Below are positions 30,712 through 39,407 of a stretch of DNA of 64,000 nt, one piece after another. Below the pieces are notes generated by a model. It had not been told where the DNA came from. It did not search any database and saw only the letters and a list, made by a program, of their open reading frames with translations. Each line of letters opens with the position of its first letter. The first letter of the stretch is position 1. Made by a program: the position numbers and the translations under genes. This DNA comes from Sphaerisporangium sp. TRM90804 (GTDB taxonomy: Bacteria > Actinomycetota > Actinomycetes > Streptosporangiales > Streptosporangiaceae): NCBI RefSeq assembly GCF_029846175.1, contig NZ_JARWAC010000017.1:248001-312000 (forward strand), given 5' to 3'.

Positions 30712-31638
30712 TCAGAAGTACCCCTCTCGCTTGCGGTCCTCCATGGCCGTCTCGCTCACCCGGTCGTCGCCCCGGGTCGCGCCCCGCTCGGTGACGCGGG
30801 TGGCCGAGATCTCCTCGATCACCCTCTCGACGGTGTCCGCCTCCGAGCGCACCGCCGCCGTGCACGAGGCGTCGCCCACCGTGCGGTAGCGCACCTTGGT
30901 GGTGAACGGCCGCTCGCCGGGACGCAGGGGCAGGAACTCGTTGACCGCGAAGAGCAGCCCGTCGCGGTCGACCACCTCGCGCTCGTGCGCGTAGTAGATG
31001 TCGGGCAGCTCCAGCCGCTCGCGCGCGATGTACTGCCAGATGTCCAGCTCGGTCCAGTTGGACAGCGGGAACACCCGGATCGACTGGCCGGGGTGGATGC
31101 GCGCGTTGTACAGCGCCCACACCTCGGGGCGCTGGTTGCGCGGGTCCCACTGGCCGAACTCGTCGCGGAAGCTGAAGATGCGCTCCTTGGCGCGGGCCTT
31201 CTCCTCGTCGCGCCGCGCGCCGCCGAACAGCGCGTCGAAGCGGTGCTTCTCGACCGCGGCCAGCAGCACCGGGGTCTGGATGCGGTTGCGCGAGCCGTCC
31301 GCCGGCTCACGCACCCGGCCGGAGGCGAGGGCGTCCGGAACGCTCGCCACCTCCAGCGTGACCCCGAGCTCGGCGACCCGCTTGTCCCGGAACGCGATCA
31401 CCTCGGGGAAGTTGTGCCCGGTGTCCACGTGCAGGACGGGGAAGGGAATGCGCGCGGGGGCGAACGCCTTCTGGGCCAGCCGCAGCATGACGACCGAATC
31501 CTTGCCGGCGGAGAAAAGCAGGACCGGACGCTCGAATTCGGCGGCCACCTCGCGCATGAGGAACACGCCCTCAGCCTCCAGCGCGTCGAGATGCAATAGC
31601 CGGGTCATCGGTAATGTTACGGAGTCCAAGCGGCTCAC
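30712..31638 (-). CDS. cysD: Sulfate adenylyltransferase subunit 2
   Basis: A 308-residue PP-loop ATP pyrophosphatase that joins sulfate and ATP to APS together with CysN. The PP-loop LLFSAGKDSVVMLRLA, HVDTGHNFPE, FGGARRDEEKARAKERIFSF and the C-terminal DRKREGYF tail are all typical. It heads the cysDN operon; heptamer repeats and TTATAC lie ~95 bp upstream. Its transcription diverges from the cupin operon and shares the control region at 31639-31918. Confidence 0.95.
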   Translation of the reverse strand: MSRLDSVTLPMTRLLHLDALEAEGVFLMREVAAEFERPVLLFSAGKDSVVMLRLAQKAFAPARIPFPVLHVDTGHNFPEVIAFRDKRVAELGVTLEVASVPDALASGRVREPADGSRNRIQTPVLLAAVEKHRFDALFGGARRDEEKARAKERIFSFRDEFGQWDPRNQRPEVWALYNARIHPGQSIRVFPLSNWTELDIWQYIARERLELPDIYYAHEREVVDRDGLLFAVNEFLPLRPGERPFTTKVRYRTVGDASCTAAVRSEADTVERVIEEISATRVTERGATRGDDRVSETAMEDRKREGYF

Positions 31639-31731
31639 CTGCCATTTCAGTTATTGAAGTACGCATTCGTGCCGGCGACGCTTATCCGCATACCTGAGGG
31701 CGGGCGGTAGGCCCAGGGTAACAGTGGCCGC

Positions 31732-31757
31732 GTATAAGGTGCTGACGCTCCGCTGAC
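31732..31757 (-). promoter_or_regulatory. SARP-like repeats and -10 upstream of cysD
   Basis: Reading leftwards: GTCAGCG (31757-31751), 4 bp, GTCAGCA (31746-31740), then after 2 bp TTATAC (31737-31732). The two heptamers keep the 11-bp step, but the -10 is closer to the last heptamer than in the other promoters, so activation may differ. Confidence 0.5.
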
Positions 31758-31797
31758 CGATAAGTCGGCCCGCCGTGAAACGGCATTCGAAGGGCGT

Positions 31798-31851
31798 GTC
31801 AGCGGACGGTAAGCAGCTGATCAGCGCTCCGTCAGCGCCGTCTGCCATAGT
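31798..31851 (+). promoter_or_regulatory. SARP-type promoter of the cupin operon
   Basis: Four heptamers in exact 11-bp steps, GTCAGCG (31798), GTAAGCA (31809), ATCAGCG (31820) and GTCAGCG (31831-31837), are followed after 8 bp by CATAGT (31846-31851). This is the best example of the motif in the window. Confidence 0.8.
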
Positions 31852-31918
31852 ACAGCTCAGTGATATTAGAAAAACCGCGGCCGAAACATTCACGGCCCGA
31901 AAAGGACAAGGAGCGAAA

Positions 31919-32299
31919 ATGAGCGGGGAAACTCAGAAGATTGACGTGGCGAGGCTGTACAACGACGAGCTCGGCGAGTCGCATTTCATCGACGAGACGA
32001 TGGAGGTCGTCGCGGCCAACTTCGCGCCGCCGGCCCCGCCCATCTACGTGTCCGCGGGCGTGCCCGCCAAGCAGGTCGTCTACCTCTTCCTGCCCAAGGG
32101 CTACGAGGGCGACTTCCACCCGGCCCCGCGCCGCCAGATCATGACGCTGATGAGCGGGTCGCTGGAGTCCAGCTCCAGCGACGGCTCGACGCGCCGGTTC
32201 TCTCCGGGCAACACGATGCTTGTCGAGGACACCCAGGGCAAGGGCCATTCGACCAGGGCGCTCGAAGACTGCGTCATGGTGGTTTCGCAGCTCGACTGA
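31919..32299 (+). CDS. Cupin-fold protein
   Basis: A 126-residue single-domain beta-barrel. It fits the small cupin pattern: KGYEGDFHPAPRRQIMTLMSGSLE carries the first motif region (short form DFHPAPRRQ), and FSPGNTMLVEDTQGKGHSTR the second, with His ending GHST. Metal binding is likely through these histidines. AAGGAG lies close before the ATG. It is the first gene after the SARP-type promoter, followed by the SBP56-like and membrane proteins. It could be a small dioxygenase or isomerase; the substrate is unknown. Confidence 0.75.
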   Translation: MSGETQKIDVARLYNDELGESHFIDETMEVVAANFAPPAPPIYVSAGVPAKQVVYLFLPKGYEGDFHPAPRRQIMTLMSGSLESSSSDGSTRRFSPGNTMLVEDTQGKGHSTRALEDCVMVVSQLD

Positions 32300-32376
32300 T
32301 CTTCGGCCGCTGGGCCGTCGCGCGCGAGCTCGACGGCTCCGGCTGATCGGAAGCTTCCGGAGAGGTCATAAAAGAA

Positions 32377-34101
32377 ATGAGACTTCCCAGGCTCGCCCGC
32401 AGATCGGTCGCGCGCCTCATGGCCGTCGCGATGATCGCGGGCGTCCTCACCGGCGTCGGCGCGGCCGCCGACGCGAAGGTCGTCTGGTCCTCCGAGTTCC
32501 GGGGGTCCAACGGAACCGTCTACACCGCCACCAACCACCTCGTCTCCGCGGCGTACGGCCGCGGGCGGCAGTGGCTGCTCGCCTGGGCCGGGCCCGCGGC
32601 GCAGCCTGCCCCCGACTTCCTCGCGGTCATCGACGCCACCCCCGGCTCGTCCTCCTACGGCAAGGTCGTCAACACCGTGACGGTCGGCCCCAACATGGGC
32701 AACGAGCCGCACCACCTGCAGTACGTCTGGCACAAGGGCGACCACATCTACGCCGGCGGCATCATCTCCGACACGACGTTCGTCTTCGACACCAAGGCGC
32801 TGCCCTCGCTGCGCCTGGTCGGGGTCAACGTGCCGACGGACACGCCGTGCGGGACGCTGCCCGACGCCTACCACGTGCTCAAGGACGGCACCGCCTACGG
32901 CACCTACATGGGCGGGCCGGACGTCACCGGGCCCTGCACCTACACCAACGGCGAGGTGCGCGTCGGCAACGGCGCCGCCGGATCGCCCGGTGAGATCGTC
33001 CGCATCGCCCCCGACGGCCGGACGCTGGCCGAGATCCCCGCGGCGACCGCCGAGGGCGAGGACCCCGAGCAGTGCGGCAACATCCCGGCCCTGCCGGCCG
33101 CGAGCTGCGCCAACCCGCACGGCCTGGCGGTGCGCGAGGACCTGAACATCATGGTCGTCAGCGACTTCGCCGAGGCGCGCAACTTCCTGACCCCCGACGC
33201 CCCGCTCCAGGCCAACCTGGCACGGCAGACGGTGCGCGTCTTCGACATCACCGACAGGAACGACCCGGTGCTGAAGTCGGTCACGAAGGTGAGCGACGGC
33301 CCCCGGGGCCCGCAGGAGAAGGAGGCGTTCTTCCGCGAGTCACGGGTGGTGATGGAGGTCGCCACCACCAACAAGCCCGGGCACAAGGGCGCCTTCGTCT
33401 CCTCGATGGCCGGCGGCGCGGTGTTCTACACGCCCGACGTCACCGCGGCCACCCCCAAGTGGCGTGAGGTGCTGGACGACACCGCCGCCTACCGCAAGAT
33501 GGACCCGCGCAGCACGCTCACCGGCGGCGGCGACAACTCCAGCTGGCTGGCCGTCAGCCCGGACGACCGCTACCTGTTCCACACCGTCATGGGCCAGTCG
33601 ATCCCGTACGGCGCGCCGCTCGACGTCACCAGCGGCATGCTCTACGTGCTCGACATCCGCAAGCTGCTCGCCTCGGGCAACCGGCCGAAGTGCTCGGTCG
33701 ACCAGCTCCACGAGGTCTACCGGGGCGGCTCCGAGCACGACTGTCCCGAGCTGGTGGGCGTCGTGCCCATCAGGGACACCTCACCCGGCGGCCCCCACTG
33801 GGGGACGATGGACATCTTCGACCGGGACAGGAACGGCATCTACCGCGAGACCGACCAGGTCAAGCGCATCGCGGCCGCCAACTACTTCGTCAACGGCTCC
33901 TTCGGCGGCGGCGGCGACCACCGGGTGTGCATGTTCGACCTCGGCAAGGGAGGCCGCGTCACGACGGACAACTCCTTCCGGGACGAGAACACCGGGAGGC
34001 CGTGCGTCAGCTTCAACCGGGCGTCCTGGCCGCACGGCGACTTCGGCGACAGCCAGCCGCACGGCGTGATGTTCGCGGTGAGCGACAGCGTCCTGCGATG
34101 A
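32377..34101 (+). CDS. Exported beta-propeller protein, SBP56/methanethiol-oxidase-like
   Basis: A 574-residue protein with an N-terminal signal (~1-32, core LMAVAMIAGVLTGVGAAADA). The rest looks like a beta-propeller related to the selenium-binding protein (SBP56) family, whose bacterial members oxidise methanethiol: NEPHHLQYVWHKGDHIYAGG, split as NEPHHLQYVW and HIYAGG; CANPHGLAVREDLNIMVVSDF; and the C-terminal SQPHGVMF, with paired histidines as copper-ligand candidates. The sulfur genes nearby make a sulfur role attractive. The family call is by motif resemblance and moderate only. Its stop overlaps the next start (ATGA). Confidence 0.5.
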   Translation: MRLPRLARRSVARLMAVAMIAGVLTGVGAAADAKVVWSSEFRGSNGTVYTATNHLVSAAYGRGRQWLLAWAGPAAQPAPDFLAVIDATPGSSSYGKVVNTVTVGPNMGNEPHHLQYVWHKGDHIYAGGIISDTTFVFDTKALPSLRLVGVNVPTDTPCGTLPDAYHVLKDGTAYGTYMGGPDVTGPCTYTNGEVRVGNGAAGSPGEIVRIAPDGRTLAEIPAATAEGEDPEQCGNIPALPAASCANPHGLAVREDLNIMVVSDFAEARNFLTPDAPLQANLARQTVRVFDITDRNDPVLKSVTKVSDGPRGPQEKEAFFRESRVVMEVATTNKPGHKGAFVSSMAGGAVFYTPDVTAATPKWREVLDDTAAYRKMDPRSTLTGGGDNSSWLAVSPDDRYLFHTVMGQSIPYGAPLDVTSGMLYVLDIRKLLASGNRPKCSVDQLHEVYRGGSEHDCPELVGVVPIRDTSPGGPHWGTMDIFDRDRNGIYRETDQVKRIAAANYFVNGSFGGGGDHRVCMFDLGKGGRVTTDNSFRDENTGRPCVSFNRASWPHGDFGDSQPHGVMFAVSDSVLR

Positions 34102-35354
34102 CCGACTCGATCACGCTCCAGGCGCTCGTGGTGGCGGGGGAGACCCCCCACCACGAGCGGCTGGGTGAACTGTCTTCACGGCCGGGCGGCGCCGTGGCGG
34201 GGGCACTGCTCCTCGCCTTCGGCGTCGCCCTGGTCGTCGTCGCCGTCGGCGGCCTGCTGCGCCGCCACGGCCTGTTGCGCCGCCGCTCCACGGTCTGGGT
34301 CGCCGCCGCGGCGCTGGCCGCCGCCGTGCTGGTGGCCCCGGTGGCCGCCGCCGCCCGGCTGCCCGCGCCCCCGGAGCCGGGCGTCCCGCTGCTCGGCACG
34401 GTGGCGCTGGCCGGTGAGCGGGTGCCGGTGCTGGTGGTGCCGAACCGGCCGGGGTACAACCTGGTGCGCGTCGGGGCCGAGCAGGCGTCCGCCGGTCCGG
34501 ACGAGGGCCGGCTGGTCGCGGCCGGGAAGCCGGCGGGCGGCGTCGAGGCGTGGATCGGCGTCGACCTGCCCGCCGGCGAGAGCCGGCTGCGCGTCGCGGC
34601 CGGGGGCGCCACCGGGACGCTGGACGTCGACACCGGGAGGGCCGGCGGCACCCAGCCGCCGGCGCTGCGCGGCGACGACGGCCCCGAATGCGCGAGCGCC
34701 GCGCTCGGCGCGCTGGTGGCCGGCGCCGCCGAGCCGCTCGCGTCGTGCCCGTCCGACCGCCTGTCGGCGGCGGACGCCGCCGCGCTGCGGTCGATGGTCC
34801 GGTTCCTGGCGGGCCGGGGGGAGCGGACGGTCGCGCTGGCCGCCGACGCCTCCCCACGCGGCCGCGCCGCCGCCGACGAGGTGCGCGCCGCCGCGGCGCG
34901 CGCGCGGATCTCGGTGACCGAACCGGGGACGGGCCGGCACCCGCTGGTCGTCGTCTCCGGCTGGGCGCGGGCGGGCGAGCTGGTGGAGGCCGTCGGGTCG
35001 GAGGAGCTGGTGGCGCAGGGCACCTACCTGGCGCCCTGGCTGCTGTCGGCGCCGCTGCTGAGCCCGAGCGCCGGTCAGCTCATCCCGCTGCGCTACGCGC
35101 CCAACGACCCGGCGCCGATGGAGTACCTGGCGGCTCTGGCCGCGCGGTTCCCCGGCGAGCCGCCCACCTCGGCCGGGTACGAGGCCTGGCGGGCGGCGCG
35201 CGGCGCGGACGCGCGCGCCGCGGCCCGCCTGTTCGCCTCGGCGGTGTTCTACAAGCCGGGCAGCGGGGGGCCGCAACGGCACCACCACCAGCCCGCGGCC
35301 TGGCTGCCGAACGGGATGGTGCTGCCGGTGGCGGGACCGCTGGACGACCGCTAG
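34098..35354 (+). CDS. Membrane-anchored protein of unknown function
   Basis: A 418-residue protein translationally coupled to the SBP56-like gene. Two N-terminal membrane helices (VAGALLLAFGVALVVVAVGG and VWVAAAALAAAVLVAPVAAA, ~34-85) are followed by a large domain probably outside the cell, with TVALAGERVPVLVVPNRPGY, a two-cysteine segment (DDGPECASAALGAL and LASCPSDRL) and a C-terminal half like a periplasmic binding lobe (TYLAPWLLSAPLLSP). A His-rich spot RHHHQPAAW near the end could bind metal and may work with the neighbouring exported protein. No family is recognised with confidence. Confidence 0.6.
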   Translation: MTDSITLQALVVAGETPHHERLGELSSRPGGAVAGALLLAFGVALVVVAVGGLLRRHGLLRRRSTVWVAAAALAAAVLVAPVAAAARLPAPPEPGVPLLGTVALAGERVPVLVVPNRPGYNLVRVGAEQASAGPDEGRLVAAGKPAGGVEAWIGVDLPAGESRLRVAAGGATGTLDVDTGRAGGTQPPALRGDDGPECASAALGALVAGAAEPLASCPSDRLSAADAAALRSMVRFLAGRGERTVALAADASPRGRAAADEVRAAAARARISVTEPGTGRHPLVVVSGWARAGELVEAVGSEELVAQGTYLAPWLLSAPLLSPSAGQLIPLRYAPNDPAPMEYLAALAARFPGEPPTSAGYEAWRAARGADARAAARLFASAVFYKPGSGGPQRHHHQPAAWLPNGMVLPVAGPLDDR

Positions 35355-35407
35355 TGCCGGGTGCCGCCGGGGCCACCCCGGAGCGCACGAGCCCGGCCGG
35401 CCCGCGA

Positions 35408-35525
35408 GGGCCGGCCGGTTCACCGGCCGGCCCCGGGAGAGCGCGGCCCCGCCGGGGCCGCGAGGGCCGGCCGGTGAACACCTGAGCCCCGGGCCCCGGC
35501 GAACCGCCGGTGCCCGGGGCCCCCG
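35408..35525. terminator. Cluster of hairpins between convergent genes
   Basis: At least two strong stems are visible: GGGCCGGCCGGT/ACCGGCCGGCCC (35408-35433, 12 bp, 2-base loop) and GCGGCCCC/GGGGCCGC (35443-35461, loop GCC), followed by a further CCCCGGG-rich fold to 35525. Together they fill the gap between stops at 35354 and 35532. Confidence 0.65.
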
Positions 35526-35531
35526 GGGTGC

Positions 35532-35888
35532 TCAGCCCTTCACGTAGCCCATGCCCTCGACGATCAGACCGTCGCGCAGCCTCATCAGGTTGACGCCGCG
35601 CACCGAGTCGGCGTCCCCCGGCCCCCACCGCAGCCGCCACCGGATGGTGGCGCGGTCGCCGCAGGCCCAGATCTCCTCGGGCTCGAACTTCGACTGCTCC
35701 GAGCTCGCGATGCCCGACCAGAATTCCAGGCACGCCGCCTTGCCGACGTGCCGGGAGCCGTTCGGCGCCGGCCCGGAGTTCTCCAGGACGCAGTCGTCGG
35801 CCAGAAGCTCCTCCAGGAGGCTGGGGTCGTGCTTGAGAAACGCGTCGTTGAACTGGTTCATCACCGCGAGCGTTTTTTCGTCCGACAT
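35532..35888 (-). CDS. SnoaL-like (NTF2-fold) protein
   Basis: A 118-residue single-domain protein: MSDEKTLAVMNQFNDAFLKH, LLEELLADDCVLENSGP, CLEFWSGI, IWACGDRATIRWRL and VNLMRLRDGLIVEGMGYVKG follow the SnoaL/NTF2 pattern. Such proteins are cyclases, epoxide hydrolases or binding proteins in natural-product pathways. It is alone on its strand inside the cluster; one ATCAGAC heptamer lies upstream (35919-35913) but a full SARP promoter is not seen. Confidence 0.8.
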   Translation of the reverse strand: MSDEKTLAVMNQFNDAFLKHDPSLLEELLADDCVLENSGPAPNGSRHVGKAACLEFWSGIASSEQSKFEPEEIWACGDRATIRWRLRWGPGDADSVRGVNLMRLRDGLIVEGMGYVKG

Positions 35889-36081
35889 GGCGGACTACCA
35901 CCTTTCCGGAACGTCTGATTACGGGTCCGGCCGATGGGGGCCCCAAAACGGCCGGGATATTACGCCGCGCCTCGAATCGGGCGGTGAGTACGTGCCGGAG
36001 CATACGCCGACCGGCTCACGCCCACAGTAGATATGAACGCACCGGTGACGCAATCCCCGCGATATCAGGGAACGCGCGACG

Positions 36082-36114
36082 GTCAGTGGAGTGTCAGCAC
36101 ATGAACCTTAACGT
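36082..36114 (+). promoter_or_regulatory. SARP-type promoter of the decarboxylase-sulfite reductase operon
   Basis: GTCAGTG (36082-36088) and GTCAGCA (36093-36099), 11 bp apart, precede TTAACG/TAACGT (36108-36114) by 8-9 bp. Transcription would begin at about 36121, at the ATG of 36122, implying a leaderless message. Confidence 0.6.
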
Positions 36115-36121
36115 TTTAACC

Positions 36122-37549
36122 ATGACCAACGACGACAGAGCTCCGCTGGACCTCGCCTATCGTCATGCGATTGATTATCTAGGCGGCCTGCGGGAAAGAC
36201 CCGTGGGCGCCACCGCCGACCTCGGCCGGCTTCTGGAACTGTTCGGCGGCCCGATGCCGGCCGGCCCGGCTCCGGCGGTCGACACCGTCGAGCTGCTCGG
36301 GCGCGCCGTCGCCGAAGGCGGGGTGCCGGCCGCCTCGGGGCCGAGGTTCTTCGGGTACGTCACCGGCGGCACGCTGCCCGTCGCGATCGCCGCCGACTGG
36401 CTGGTCGCGGCCTGGGACCAGACCGCCAGCCTGTACAACCTGGCGCCGGCCATCTCCGTCGCCGAGCACGTCGCGGCCGAGTGGATCGTCGACCTGTTCG
36501 GACTGCCCGAGGGCACATCGGTGGGGTTCCCCACCGGCTGCACCATGGCCCACCTGACCGCGCTGGCCGCGGCCCGGCATCACCTGCTGGCCAAGGCCGG
36601 CTGGGACGTGGAGCGGTACGGGCTGCCGGGCGCCCCCGAGGTCACCATCGTGGGCGGTGCGCAGCGGCACATGACGATCGACCTCGCGCTGCGCTACCTG
36701 GGCTTCGGCTCCGGGCGCGTGCTGGTCGTCCCCGTCGACGAGCGGGGCCGCATGCGCCCCGACGCGCTGGCCGAGACCCTCGCCGGGCGCGAGGGGCCGA
36801 TCATCGTCTGCGCGCAGGTCGGCGACGTGAACTCCGGCGCGATCGACCCGGTCGGCGAGATCTCCGACATCGCGCACCGGTACGACGCCTGGGTGCACGT
36901 GGACGGCGCGTTCGGCCTGTGGGCCGCCGCCAGCCCCGAGCTGCGCCCGTTGGTGGCCGGGGTCGAGAAGGCCGACTCGTGGGCGTGCGACGCGCACAAG
37001 TGGCTCAACGTCCCCTACGACTGCGGCATCGTCATGATCGCCCACCCCGAGGCGCACCGGGGCGCGATGTTGAACGAGCGGGCCGGCTACCTGCCGCCGG
37101 GCACGCCCGGCGAGCGCGACGCCATCGAATGGGTGCCGGACTTCTCGCGCCGCGCCCGCAGCCTGCCGGTCTGGGCGGCGCTGCGCACCCTCGGCAAGTC
37201 GGGCGTGGCCGACCTCGTCGAACGGTGTTGCGCGCTGACCCGCAGGTTCGCCGAGCAGCTGGCGACCGTGCCCGGCGTCGAGGCGCTCAACGACGTCGTG
37301 CTGAACCAGGTGATGGTGCGGTTCGGCGACGACGACGCCCTCACCCGCGACGTCATCGCCCGCATCCAGGGCAGCGGCGTCTGCTGGTTCGGCGGGACCA
37401 CCTGGTACGGGCGCGCGGCCATGCGCGTCTCGGTGGTCTCGTGGCAGACCACCGAGGAGGACGTCGACCGCTCGGTCGAGGTCGTCAGGGCCGCCGTCGC
37501 CGCCGCCACACAGCACAGCGCCCGCCAGGGCGTCCCGCTCCCGTCGTAG
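36122..37549 (+). CDS. PLP-dependent amino acid decarboxylase (group II/AADC family)
   Basis: A 475-residue fold-type I PLP enzyme. It shows the AADC-family N-terminal region GPRFFGYVTGGTLPVAIAAD, the cofactor pocket VGFPTGCTMAHLTAL, the HVDGAFGLWAA strand with the Asp that holds the pyridine nitrogen, and the Schiff-base lysine in CDAHKWLNVPYDCG. It should remove CO2 from an amino acid to give an amine. In valanimycin-type pathways the amine is then N-hydroxylated, so this is the likely source of the amine half. An upstream ATG at 36101 with GGAG exists, but the promoter -10 lies after it, so the leaderless ATG 36122 is preferred. The sulfite reductase starts 26 bp on. Confidence 0.85.
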   Translation: MTNDDRAPLDLAYRHAIDYLGGLRERPVGATADLGRLLELFGGPMPAGPAPAVDTVELLGRAVAEGGVPAASGPRFFGYVTGGTLPVAIAADWLVAAWDQTASLYNLAPAISVAEHVAAEWIVDLFGLPEGTSVGFPTGCTMAHLTALAAARHHLLAKAGWDVERYGLPGAPEVTIVGGAQRHMTIDLALRYLGFGSGRVLVVPVDERGRMRPDALAETLAGREGPIIVCAQVGDVNSGAIDPVGEISDIAHRYDAWVHVDGAFGLWAAASPELRPLVAGVEKADSWACDAHKWLNVPYDCGIVMIAHPEAHRGAMLNERAGYLPPGTPGERDAIEWVPDFSRRARSLPVWAALRTLGKSGVADLVERCCALTRRFAEQLATVPGVEALNDVVLNQVMVRFGDDDALTRDVIARIQGSGVCWFGGTTWYGRAAMRVSVVSWQTTEEDVDRSVEVVRAAVAAATQHSARQGVPLPS

Positions 37550-37575
37550 GAAGTCACCAGGAAGGGCCGCGGAAG

Positions 37576-39252
37576 ATGGCCAGAACAGCAGTCACAGCGC
37601 CGGCCGCGGCCGCGCGCGGGCAGGGGCAGTGGGCGCTGGGCGACCGCGAACCCCTCAACGCCAACGAGCAGGCGAAGACGGCGGAGGACCCGTTGCTGGT
37701 CCGCGGCCGCATCGAGCAGGTGTACGCGCGGGGCGGCTTCGCCTCGATCGACCCGGTCGACCTGCGCAACAGGTTCCGGTGGTGGGGGCTGTACACCCAG
37801 CGCAAACCGGGCATCGACGGCGGCAAGACGGCGATCCTCGCGCCCGAGGAGCTCGACGACGAGTACTTCATGCTGCGCGTCCGCGTCGACGGCGGCCAGC
37901 TCGACCTCGCCCAGCTCCGCACCATCGCCGACATCTCCACCCGGTACGCCCGTGACACCGCCGACGTCACCGACCGGCAGAACATCCAGTTCCACTGGAT
38001 CCGCGTCGAGGACATGCCCGAGATCTGGCGGCGGCTGGAGGAGGTGGGCCTGTCGACGACCGAGGCCTGCGGCGACTGCCCCCGGGTGGTCCTCGGCAGC
38101 CCGGTGGCGGGCGTCTCGGCCGACGAGGTGCTGGACGCGACCCCGGCGATCCGCGAGATCACCGCCCGGTACGTCGGCGACCCGTCGCTGTCCAACCTGC
38201 CGCGCAAGTTCAAGTCCACGATCTCCTGGCTGGCGGACGTCCCCTACGAGGCCAACGACATCGCCTTCCTCGGCGTGACGCACCCCGAGCACGGCCCCGG
38301 CTTCGACGTGTGGGTCGGCGGCGGGCTGTCCACCTCGCCCATGCTCGCCCAGCGGCTCGGCGTGTGGGTGCCGCTCGCCGACGTGCCGGACGTGTGGGCC
38401 GGTGTCAGCTACCTGTTCCGCGACTACGGCTACCGGCGGCTGCGCCACCGCGCGCGGCTGAAGTTCCTGGTCGCCGACTGGGGCGTGGAGCGGTTCCGCG
38501 CGGTGCTGGAGGAGGAGTACCTGCGCCGCCCGCTGCTGGACGGGCCGCCGCCCGTGCTGCCGGCCGCCCCGCTCGACCACATCGGCGTCCACCGCCAGCG
38601 CGACGGGCGGTACTACGTCGGGGCCGCGCCGGTGGTGGGCCGGGTGTCGGGCGCCACGCTGACCGCGCTCGCCGACATCGCCGAGGCGCACGGGTCGGGG
38701 CGCGTCCGGCTGACGCCGTACCAGAAGCTGCTGGTGCTGGACGTCGCCGACCCGGCGCCGCTGGTCGAGGACCTGCGCGGCATCGGCCTGGAGGCCGAGC
38801 CGTCGCCGTGGCGGCGCAACACGATGGCCTGCACCGGCATCGAGTACTGCAAGCTCGCGATCGTCGAGACCAAGGGCCGCGCCGCCGAGCTGGTGGCAGA
38901 GCTGGAGAAGCGGCTCGCGGGCACGCCCGCCGAGGTGAGCGTCAACGTCAACGGCTGCCCGAACGCGTGCGCCCGCACGCAGGTGGCCGACATCGGCCTC
39001 AAGGGCCAGCTGCTCACCGACGCCGACGGCGGCCAGGTCGAGGGCTTCCAGGTCCACCTTGGCGGCGGGCTGACCATGGCCGAGGGCCAGGACGGCGGCT
39101 TCGGCCGCAAGCTGCGCGGGCTGAAGACCACCGCGGCCGACCTTCCGGACTACGTCGAGCGGCTGGCGCGGCGCTACCTGGGCGGCCGGCGCGACGGTGC
39201 CGAGAGCTTCGCGCAGTGGGTCGCGCGAGCCGATGAGGAGGAGCTGCGATGA
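37576..39252 (+). CDS. sir: Assimilatory sulfite (nitrite-type) reductase, ferredoxin-dependent
   Basis: A 558-residue siroheme/[4Fe-4S] reductase that makes sulfide from sulfite in six electron steps. Cluster ligands are CTGIEYC and NGCPNACAR (the C-x5-C and C-x3-C pattern); siroheme-side basic residues are in RQNIQFHWIR and RKFKSTISW. Length and motifs match actinobacterial SirA/NirA proteins of sulfate assimilation. The gene before it is a decarboxylase, while cysH and a chelatase for siroheme follow with overlapping stops, so the set is one operon. Confidence 0.92.
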   Translation: MARTAVTAPAAAARGQGQWALGDREPLNANEQAKTAEDPLLVRGRIEQVYARGGFASIDPVDLRNRFRWWGLYTQRKPGIDGGKTAILAPEELDDEYFMLRVRVDGGQLDLAQLRTIADISTRYARDTADVTDRQNIQFHWIRVEDMPEIWRRLEEVGLSTTEACGDCPRVVLGSPVAGVSADEVLDATPAIREITARYVGDPSLSNLPRKFKSTISWLADVPYEANDIAFLGVTHPEHGPGFDVWVGGGLSTSPMLAQRLGVWVPLADVPDVWAGVSYLFRDYGYRRLRHRARLKFLVADWGVERFRAVLEEEYLRRPLLDGPPPVLPAAPLDHIGVHRQRDGRYYVGAAPVVGRVSGATLTALADIAEAHGSGRVRLTPYQKLLVLDVADPAPLVEDLRGIGLEAEPSPWRRNTMACTGIEYCKLAIVETKGRAAELVAELEKRLAGTPAEVSVNVNGCPNACARTQVADIGLKGQLLTDADGGQVEGFQVHLGGGLTMAEGQDGGFGRKLRGLKTTAADLPDYVERLARRYLGGRRDGAESFAQWVARADEEELR

Positions 39253-39407
39253 CGCCGGCACGAGTCCCGGTCATGCACTGCCCGTACTGCGGTGAGGAGG
39301 ACCTGCGCCCATCCGCGGAGGCGCACGCCTCGTGGGAGTGCCGCCAGTGCGCGCGAGCCTTCCAGGTGCGGTTCGTGGGCCTGCTCGTCGGGAGGGAGGA
39401 CCGATGA
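39249..39407 (+). CDS. Small zinc-ribbon protein between sir and cysH
   Basis: A 52-residue protein read from ATG 39249, which overlaps the sir stop, to a TGA overlapping the cysH start. It has two CxxC knuckles, MHCPYCGEEDLRP and WECRQCARAF, forming a classical zinc ribbon. A short gene of this kind occurs between sulfite reductase and cysH in streptomycete sulfate assimilation operons. The four-base overlaps on both sides argue strongly that it is translated. Function is unknown; electron transfer or assembly help is possible. Confidence 0.8.
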   Translation: MTPARVPVMHCPYCGEEDLRPSAEAHASWECRQCARAFQVRFVGLLVGREDR

